Assembly: GCA_032622095.1 (NCBI GenBank) | Contig: CP136061.1 | Coordinates: 13,841,287 to 13,905,286, forward strand | Direction of reading: 5' to 3' | Length of the DNA stretch: 64,000 nt | From: Siphonodentalium dalli | Taxonomy: Eukaryota; Mollusca; Scaphopoda; Gadilida; Siphonodentaliidae | Part shown: positions 56,020 to 64,000 of the stretch, in pieces | Layout of the letters: every line of letters starts with the position of its first letter | Position numbering within the stretch: the stretch's first letter is position 1 | Notes under the pieces: generated by a model | Database searches by the model: none | The model's input: the letters and a program-made list of their open reading frames with translations, nothing else | What the model was told of the DNA's origin: nothing | Made by a program: the position numbers and the translations under genes

Positions 56020-57355
56020 ACCGACGACGAAAAATGACTGATGACGAAAAACAAATGACCAACGACAAACACGATGTCGAACGATCGACGACGAAAAATG
56101 TCTTGACGACAAACGCATCGACCCAGGCCTGCAGGTTTCAAAATTATATGTAACCTACGGTACATGTATTTTTTGTTCGACTGGTTTGTGCTTAGGCAAT
56201 CCTAGTTGAAAGTCTTCGGGATGCAATGTACCTTGCTAGTCAAAACAAGTTTCCACTTAACCATGGTGCAGTTAGCATTGCCACCGCGGCCGAAATGCAA
56301 CTACATTGTACACCGCGGCTCCACTGACTAACTAGAGTTGGGCCACGGTGTACATGCCACGAAAAACACGACTGATGGCAAATGAACAAAGGATGGAAAC
56401 AACGACCAGCAAAACAAAACTACCAAGGACGAAAAAGAGAGACGACAACCAAACACGAATAACGACAAACACACTGTCTGTGACATTGACGACCAACAAA
56501 TGACGACGAACACACTGTCTGTGACATTGACGACCAACAAATGACGACGACAAATTATCAAATGATGAAAAACTATTAAACGAAATAATAATAAAAAGTT
56601 AATTTTTAAAGCAAACAGACCTACCTTTAAAAAAACTTGGACTTGGAGAACAATTCCCCCAGGAGCATGCATTGTGCTGTTGTGTTCATAACACCACCAT
56701 AATCCTATCAGATGTTATCACTTCCTTGAACTTAAGTTGAAGTTTAATCGACTGATAGAATCGGACAAGGTAAGATGGTAACTAGGAAACTTACTACAAT
56801 TTCAGTATCCGTTACAATTTACATGTAACACAGAATTCTTTCATTTTTTTTATTTTTCTTTAATTGTTTTTAATCTTTCATGTGCGAAGGTGAAGGCCTT
56901 ATCGGTATATGGGATATATGGAAGTAATTTCTCGATAAAGTAATGCCGTAAGCCGGATGACAGGACGGTTGATAGACGGGGTGTAATTAATTACTAAGCT
57001 AGTAATATACCAATGACTTTTATCAGATAAAAAGGCTGTAATTAATCCTCGGTAAGAACTGAGAATATAGAACTTATACGTCCGAAAGGATACTGTGCAA
57101 TATAAAACTTCAGAATGCATTTGATCAGTTGTTGTGGATTCTGTGCAGTGACCAACCGGAATTACGTGTGAATTCCACCAAAAAACGTACCGGTGTCTTT
57201 CTTCATAGTATAGAATTATAGAAAACTTGTATGACGTCATAATTCACATGCATTTAGGTACAAAGCACCCTTGGTGGCTGCTACCATTGAATTTGTATGA
57301 ATTCCCTCCCTCGTAGCAACAAACATAAAAATATATTTATTGAACCAATCTCTCT
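56020..57355. repeat. Repeat unit B, inverted copy 3
   Basis: Reverse complement of 50797-52122, including the doubled 49-base minisatellite unit (56460-56555). It joins directly to the LTR flank because unit A is deleted. Confidence 0.9.
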
Positions 57356-58678
57356 CTGTGGAGTATTTCATATCAATCAAATCTTTGATCTCCCCGAAAC
57401 AACAACAGCTGAAATTGTATCAGCATGTGCTGAGTTCTCCAATAAACATTGCTTCGGTTCTTTCAGATATATTTATGGTACTGATGTCATTTGCTATAAA
57501 GGAAACAGCTTACGCACATAAACACATCATAAACTTATCAATCAAAGAAGGAATAGTGCAGACGAAAACGAAAATCTCTTGAGTTGTTCAAAGATATAAA
57601 CAATAACACGTGCGATAATACAACAAACTATAGACAAATCAGCATCTTGCCAGCTTTTTCGAAAATTATCGAAAATTTCATGAATAAAGGTCTAAGATCT
57701 TTCTTAACAACATGTGATATACTACATAACAAATAATTCGGCTTCAGAGAAAATCATTTGGCAACACATCCCTTAATATATCTGTTAAATCGAAGTTGCT
57801 GATAACAACAAAACGATCAGAAACTCGACTCTAGCAATTTTTATCGACCTGTCCAAAGCATTTTACACGATTAGCCATGAGATACGTCAGTACGGCATTA
57901 GTGGAATTACAAAAAATCTGGTTGAAAAGCTATTTAGATGGGAGGTAACAATACGCTGGAATCGAAAATAAAAAATATAACTTGCTCAAACTGTGCCACA
58001 TTGATATATTCTAGGACCCGTTATAAGTATTATGTATCCCAAATATATGTCCAATAGCAGGTGCTTACATCTCTGACACAACTCTTTATATATCCGGCCA
58101 TAACTATCGGAAAATTGAAAAAACAAGTTAATACGGAATTGATCAAAATTATCATTGGTGTCGTAGCAACAAATCAGCAATTAATGCATCAAAAAGTAAA
58201 TACACGTTATTATACCCAACTAGTAATGTTTTCAAATGGAGTAATCTTAAACAAGCCCCTGACGCGAGTAGGTAATTCTAGATCTGAACAATCTCTCAAA
58301 TTTCTTGGTATTACACTTGCTGAGTATCTCACCTTTAAACATCACATACCTATGCTAAGTGCCAAAATATACAATGCATTATATTTCATAAATAGAGTAA
58401 AGCAAATTGTCTAACCAATAACTGCCTGACAACACTATACTTCTCTTTGATCAACAGTTATCTCATATATAGTTTGTCAATCTTGGTTCATGTCGATACA
58501 GGAGGCACTATCAGTAAACAACTGAAAAGGTCAACCAGAATTATATCCAATATATCATACAGAAGTCACACATAACCCATTGTTCTGTATGAAAATATTT
58601 TGAAATTCCACGACTTATATCAAGTACAAGTTGCGACGTTTATTTATCGTTTTTAAGACATGAATTACAGTTATATAT
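57355..58678 (+). pseudogene. Decayed CR1-like LINE RT fragment (right arm)
   Basis: Plus strand with frequent frame changes. Seen in order: pre-RT block (TTAEIVSACAEFSNKHCFGS), LSIKEGIV, RQISILPAFSKIIE, AIFIDLSKAF (RT motif with Asp), a degenerate palm, then SLKFLGITLAEYLTFKHH and YNALYFINRVKQIV at 58230-58410. The motifs are CR1-like and parallel those at 26600-28500. The catalytic FADD box is not recognisable. The 3' UTR resumes at 61437-61560 beyond the DDE transposon. Confidence 0.8.
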
Positions 58679-61436
58679 CGTGGGGTTAGATCAACAAGGT
58701 ACCATGTAGGTTTTTTAAAGTTCTGAGATAATCGCAAAACAAAGTTTAAAGTTGTCGATTAACAAATACCATTGGTCTGCGTATTGAGTCTTTGTTGCCA
58801 TATTATTGACCAAGGTCATTTATAAGATAGTACCTTGTTGCATAGCTAGTTTTGGAATATTCTGAATGCAACAAGCTTCCATCTCATGACATGATGCCTG
58901 TTGCATTCACATATTTGCAAATATCTCATCACATAATTGAAGCCTAAACAGATAACCAGAGCAATTAGTATTCATTAGCATAATTATTTGTTAACCATGC
59001 AAGTTTCATGCAAACTAATTATATCATTGTGTTCTTACCAGATTTTAGTCCCTGTTTACTGATCATCAGCAAGTATAAGTATAGAATATACAGTTTTTCA
59101 CTCTATAAAAATAATCTAGATTACAAACGATCTATTTCCCTTGAAAAGTGAAAGTAGCTAAATCCAATGATACAGTAAGAATATCTAGAATAATGTACAC
59201 GATAGAAGATCAGATATACTAATCACTTTCCGAAAAGTTAGGATTTGCCAATCTATCTTTGGTTGATTTGCTGGTGGGTAGTTGCTGTAGTATTGGTGAT
59301 ATTCTAAGTTCAGGATTAATGTCCGCCTGACATAAGGACTCCAAGTCATTCTTTGTTGCAATGGAAATAGGGAGTTTAGCTGCATAAAACTGTTTGTTTG
59401 AATATTTTCCCATGTTTGACCGAGGTCTTACAACTTTTAGTTCCTGGAAATTGTTTTCATCAAATGTGTAGTTAATGTCAATATGCTTTCTGCTGAATCT
59501 TTACGCACCTGGACCCATCGCAGATGCAGCCAATTAATTCTCCCCCTTGATCTTGATCTTCGTGCCCCTCATGTTGTCTGATTTAAGCGTTTTCATATCA
59601 GAAAAATCATTATATTTATTGGGTATTATAATGTATGGATTCGATTTTTCGAGCCATTGCAATTATTGTACCCCATTGTCTCGGAACATATACCTCTGTA
59701 CATTTTTTCGCCCTCTCAATCGCAGATTGTATCCAGTCAGATTCCATGTGAGAATGTCCGGGTACAAAGAATTTATGGTTGATTTTTGTTATATGGTTGT
59801 GTATGTTTAAGCCATACAACATACCGCTTGCAACATATTGGTTGCGATTTTGTCCTCCGCAAGTATCTGAATAATATGATATTTCTTTAACTGCCTTGTT
59901 TTGTTCTGCCACTGAAATTATGTTATTTATCAGGCAACTACCAATTTCATTTGAGCCCCTTGCTCCTTGTACTTCATCGCATAAGTAACAAGTACCCTTT
60001 TTGTCAGCCAAAGACAAGAATGACAGGTTATAGCATGAAAGCTTTCGTTTATAATATAGCACGCCCACCAGCGAACATGGAGTGGTCAAGACTGATTGCA
60101 AATCGAATGTAGCAACGTGGAAAGATTTGTCATTTTGGCGTTTTCTTTGTCCTTCTCTTTCTCTTGTCTGGCTAGATCCTTCATTTTTCTGTGGTTGTTA
60201 TATTTCTCAGTGTCTCCATCTTCTAGCAATCCACCTAATTGTTTTCGGTCATATGTCGTGCAGACTACACATTGATCCCTTTGTGGGTTGTGAAAAGATA
60301 AATTATAATTTTCACAAAAGGTCCTCCTGTATAATGACTCAGAGACTGGACATTTAGTGTCTCTGAAATAGCGATCCTTCAAAAGTCTATACATAATCTT
60401 TATATTAAGCTCCCGACCCAAGTAAAGCTTTCTAGAATCTTTGCGAGCGTAGTGTGACTCCATTGTTGGAAATCATTTGATATGTGAATGAATTAACTCC
60501 AGACATCTGAAATAATAAATGTAAATAATATATTATCTCATTGGTCACAACCACAGATTTAAAGAATATATTTGGGACAACACGAAAAATTACCACAAAT
60601 ATACATTGTAAACATGCTGTTGACTATAAATGTTGACGTGGACATCAAAATTTACTGCAAATTACATGTGGTGGTCTGATATTTTAGGCAGAAGTTATAA
60701 TAATTTGACTTGATTATTACATAGATGCATATTACTAGTATAACAAAATGGGTAAACACTCAATAAAATGTCAAATTAAATTGAGCGATCACATGTGTTA
60801 TACCTTTAAGTTCACATGTCAGCCATTAACAGCGATTGGAATTAACTGCTAATTGTAAGGTACATTCGAAGTGCACAATATACAAGACAAAGGACATAAA
60901 AAACATAACATACCTTTAATAATGCCAGTGTAAGATCTTCAGTGCTTCAGAATCAGTCAGTTAGTATGATTGAGGTAAAGAATGTTGTATACTCCCATGG
61001 TCCTAGAGAACTGCTTGTTAAGTGAACAATGTCTGTTACTTTCCAACAAACAATCATATTTTTATATGTACAAGCTTCCTTATCATTATACAAAAACACA
61101 TTGTGATATCTGCTACCAAGCCAATAACAAGGTGCTATAAGTTTTAAGTGGAAGAAATTGATACCAATTTAATTACTTCTTATCAGCAATAAGGTGACAT
61201 ATCGAAGATAGCACCTTGTTGCATGCAACAATACCCACATGGTACCTTGTTGCTCTAAACATATTGGCGATAACCAAGATGGTACCTTGTCGTAATTAAT
61301 GAGTAGACAAATTAATTAGTCAAATTGATCTCCAGTATTTTTACACATGAAAGTATAATTAATTTGCATCCCAATTAACAAAAAAACAAATTTTCACCAA
61401 AAAGTCGACATGGTACCTTGTTGCTCTAACCCCACG
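58679..61436 (-). mobile_element. DDE-type DNA transposon, 2.76 kb (right-arm copy)
   Basis: Same ends, subterminal repeats and target flank as the left-arm copy, in reverse orientation. Duplicated together with the arm, not inserted independently. The left-terminal repeat here has one change (TTAGATCAAC). Confidence 0.88.
59219..60463 (-). pseudogene. DDE transposase (right-arm copy)
   Basis: Frames 60463-60086, 60101-59616 and 59413-59219 repeat the left-arm gene, including the shared frameshift near the FDLQ block. Differences include HMESDWIQ (left arm HMESDSIQ), a change beside a candidate catalytic Asp, and HNPQRDQC against QNPQRDQC. Confidence 0.75.
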
Positions 61437-61560
61437 ATATAGGATGGAAGGAAGACGGCCCATTTGGCCATGCCACTCCTGTACAACATATCTATGTTCA
61501 CTTTTAAATATTTTATTGTTACAATATGTCTATTTATTTCACGCCGTAGATTTATTTGCC
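61437..61560 (+). mobile_element. CR1-like LINE 3' UTR piece (right arm)
   Basis: Continuation of the LINE at 57355-58678 after the DDE transposon (GACGGCCCATTTGGCCATGCCACTCC). Confidence 0.6.
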
Positions 61561-61639
61561 CGAAATACGCCTAAAAATATGGATATTTGAAACGTTCAAA
61601 AAAAAATCTGTTTTCTTCTAGAAGAATACAAAACTGACA

Positions 61640-61775
61640 GCCAACTATTTAACACGTGAATTTTCGTGCAATTCTTAAGCTGGTTCTCCCTCGCGAAAGC
61701 GGATTGGACCAATGCAGACGCATTCAACCAATCAGGGCGCACTCGTAGCGGAGTTGTAAAATCCGAGTGGGCGGA
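61640..61775 (+). promoter_or_regulatory. Candidate promoter of the right-arm Crypton-like gene
   Basis: CCAAT boxes (GGATTGGACCAAT, CAACCAATCAGGGCG) and a GC box (GAGTGGGCGGAT), as in the left arm. An additional roughly 25-base stretch (about 61650-61672) separates the TTTAA-like element from the CCAAT boxes here. Confidence 0.4.
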
Positions 61776-62029
61776 TCTTTGAACTGTCAAATTCTTCGGT
61801 GATTCGAAGAAAATAATTACGATTAAAATTGAAATACTAAAGAAATAAACGTTATATATTATAACTAACTGCTAAAATAGAAATAAAAAATAAATTCAAT
61901 GCTATCAGCACTCTTACAGTGAATTATACGTTAATTTTGTTCATGTAAACAGCGTTTTATGAAGATTTTATCGTCTGAAAATATTTATTTCTTCGTATTT
62001 TCCGTAATTCAGAAATATAAGAAAATAAT

Positions 62030-63985
62030 ATTTAAAATGTATTCACCTTTCCCATTGGGAGATTTTTTATGTTTGTGCATCTGGAGATGAATCGCTGCCT
62101 GAAAGTGACAGACGGTTTGTTGAAAGCATCCTAGCTGATGACTTTCATGTCGTTGAAAATTCTCAATCAGACCAAGAGGTGCCCATGTGACTGCCTCTGT
62201 CCCGGTCACAGCGACGAAAAGTGAAAGTCAACACGATTCCAATGCTCAGCATGAAGTATGTGAACCATCAATAGCAACAAACAACATAAGGGATTTACGA
62301 AACTACATAGCAAGTCAGCGGCATGAGATTAAAGAACTTGAAGTGCAAGGTACGTGTAATGCAGTGCCACAGTTGCAAACAGACAGTACTAGTAATACTT
62401 CTGAGACTGAAGGAGTTCAAAATAAAGAAAATCAACAAACAAATGATGAGAATATTACTTCGAGTACAAGTATGTCAAGTAATACTGAGTTCGCACCGGT
62501 GCAATGTATCTGATCGGAAGAAGTATATGGTGAGTAAAAGAAACCCGAATACAATTAACAAACTGAGCCCTGCAGCAGCAAGCTAACCAAATGGTTGCAA
62601 GTGAAGGGTGAGGTCATAGAACCAGAACAGATTCCACCGACTGAACTGGATGCATATATCGGTGGTTTGTTGCTGACGGCACGTAAGGAAAATGGATCAG
62701 AGTTCGAGCCAGATAGCTTAACATCTTTGCACAGAGGAATTCAGAGACATTTGAAAGAGGCAGAATATGGAGAGTAAATATTGACGATCAATTTCAAATG
62801 AGCAGGGATGTACTGAAATCAAAGCGAAAATAGCTGAAAGAACAGGGTTTTGGGAACAAACCGAACAAAGCGGAGCCATTGACAGAGGAAGAAGAAGAGA
62901 AACTGTGGGAGACAGGGCAATTTGGGGAGCAGTACAACAGAAGCACTATTGAACACTGTGTGGTTTTACAATACAAAACTGCTAGGATTCCGCGGGTCAC
63001 ATGAAAATTCACAATTAAAATTTGGAGATATTGAATTGAAAGTGTACAGTAGTGGGACAGAATATCTTGAGTTCAATGAACGCCTTAGCAAACAAGAGAT
63101 GGAAATTCAACGACGAGGCCATTCAGTCAAAAAATATTTCCAAATGAAGTCAACAAAAACAGATGCCCAATAGAAATGTACAAACTCTATGCAAGAAACC
63201 GACCACAAAAAATGATGGATGCTGGATCTCCTTTTAATATTTCTGTGAATATACATTGGACAACACAAACGAACATTTTATGGTCCAAGGCTCAGCCTAT
63301 TGGTGTAAACAAATTGAAATCTATGGTGAAAGACATGTGCACAAAAGCAGGAATCCCTGGAAATAAAACCAATCATTCGCTGAGGAAGACGATGTGCACA
63401 CAATTACTCCATGCTGGTGTGAACCCCAAAATTATCTCCCAATTATCGGGTCATAAAAATGTCAACAGCTTGAATAACTATGCCGCAGCTACCATAAATC
63501 AGCAGAAAGGGATGTGTGCTATTCCGCAAAGCAACAATCCAAATACCGGTAATACAAATGTGATTGTCTCCAGAGCAATGTGTTCAGCTAATGCAGTTAC
63601 TACCGGTTCTCATAATTTCAAACCACTGATGCCCGTAGCCAATGAGATACCCATCAGTGAAAGTTATTGCAGGGCTTTACTGCCAAGTACCGGGATGAGA
63701 AACACGTATTACAGTGAGGCCACTACTCATTTGAAGGAAGTAGTCCACAATACAGGTACCAGTACAAATACAACATTGAGCAAAGTAGCTACTAGTAACA
63801 CAGTTGAAGAAAGATTGATGCAAGGTGTTTTCAGTAATGCCAACATTTCTGGTGGTACATTTAAAATAACCGTTAACATGCCAAGGGCCAACAGTGGTGA
63901 TTCAGATGCAGAAAGTTCTAATAGGCACAGCAAGAAGAAATACAGAAGAATTGCACGTATTTCATCAGACAGCGAAACAGACTAA
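62030..63985 (+). pseudogene. Crypton-like tyrosine recombinase (right-arm copy)
   Basis: Plus-strand counterpart of 44182-46130. Leader (one extra T shifts the frame after MYSPFPLG), acidic/polar region 62187-62513, SAM-like domain 62595-62777 (PPTELDAYIGGLLLTARKE), catalytic domain 62922-63985 split by a frameshift at about 63140-63175. Retained: LLGFRGSHE, NHSLRKT and SGHKNVNSLNNY. The tail ends SSDSETD before a TAA, two codons shorter than the left copy. Comparison of both arms shows most frameshifts are shared. Confidence 0.85.
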
Positions 63986-64000
63986 TTATTATAAAATTCA

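Larger units (their letters stand above)
55116..64000 (-). repeat. Inverted repeat 2, right arm (at least 8.9 kb)
   Basis: Reverse complement of 44175-54384, collinear throughout. The SINE is absent and about 915 bases (52122-53040 in the left arm) are missing at about 56020. With these subtracted the arm lengths agree to about 30 bases. It continues beyond the window. Confidence 0.95.

Noticed and set aside
44175-64000. The whole inverted repeat as a single giant DNA transposon with long terminal inverted repeats
   Set aside because: Arm contents are independent nested elements, inner borders fall inside an LTR, and no transposon-type ends or target duplication were seen; a segmental inverted duplication explains it better.

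Overview
The window is eukaryotic, AT-rich, non-operonic DNA built almost entirely from transposable elements. There is no rRNA, tRNA, CRISPR or bacterial-type gene. The mix of L1/Tx1-like and CR1-like LINEs, a Ty3/Gypsy LTR element, a Crypton-type tyrosine recombinase, MITEs, a Helitron-like end, a tRNA-derived SINE and very frequent TACATGTA strings fits a marine invertebrate, most likely a bivalve mollusc (inference, not proven). No host gene is identified with confidence; the best host candidates are a 29-codon exon with a consensus splice donor at 43442-43528 and an open frame around 38890-39234.

Layout. 1-5.8 kb: non-coding, with a MITE with long inverted ends (516-1321), a TA microsatellite and a foldback. 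5.8-8.1 kb: 5'-truncated L1/Tx1-like LINE (minus). 8.5-12.3 kb: diverged direct repeats in an A-B-A' order. 12.3-23.4 kb: a decayed Ty3/Gypsy element on the minus strand (LTR, gag, protease, RT, RNase H, integrase, accessory ORFs, LTR), split by a 792-bp palindrome-array MITE (15619-16410) and by a LINE copy with a 13-bp target duplication (18202-19352).

21.7-37.9 kb: inverted repeat 1. Its arms (21651-25776 and 31674-37943) hold the Gypsy gag start, the LTR, an L1/Tx1 endonuclease-linker fragment and a degenerate CCATAACCC-rich tract. The 5.9-kb spacer is one CR1-like LINE with ORF1, a tandem-repeat inter-ORF region and a broken ORF2. The right arm differs from the left by two clean insertions: a CR1-like LINE tail and a 1060-bp element carrying a near-perfect foldback. 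After removing these, the arms have the same length to within about 10 bp.

38-44 kb: a Helitron-like 3' end, minisatellites, a Harbinger-type MITE (TTA target duplication) and the candidate host exon. 44.2-64 kb: inverted repeat 2, with arms 44175-54384 and 55116-64000 (running off the window) around a 731-bp spacer. Each arm carries, from outside in, a Crypton-like tyrosine recombinase gene, a 2.76-kb DDE-type DNA transposon nested in the 3' UTR of a decayed CR1-like LINE, the B(-A) repeat block and a Gypsy LTR. A SINE in the left arm and a roughly 915-bp deletion in the right arm explain almost all of the length difference.

The elements do not form a pathway; they form a datable stack of insertions. 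The inverted and direct duplications supply empty sites that fix the borders and order of several insertions. The most unusual points are the two large inverted repeats, the Gypsy accessory region (zinc-finger-like protein with a PLDLS motif, plus an inverted internal duplication), the Crypton recombinase with its visible catalytic residues, and the DDE transposon with subterminal repeats and an apparent 5' intron.
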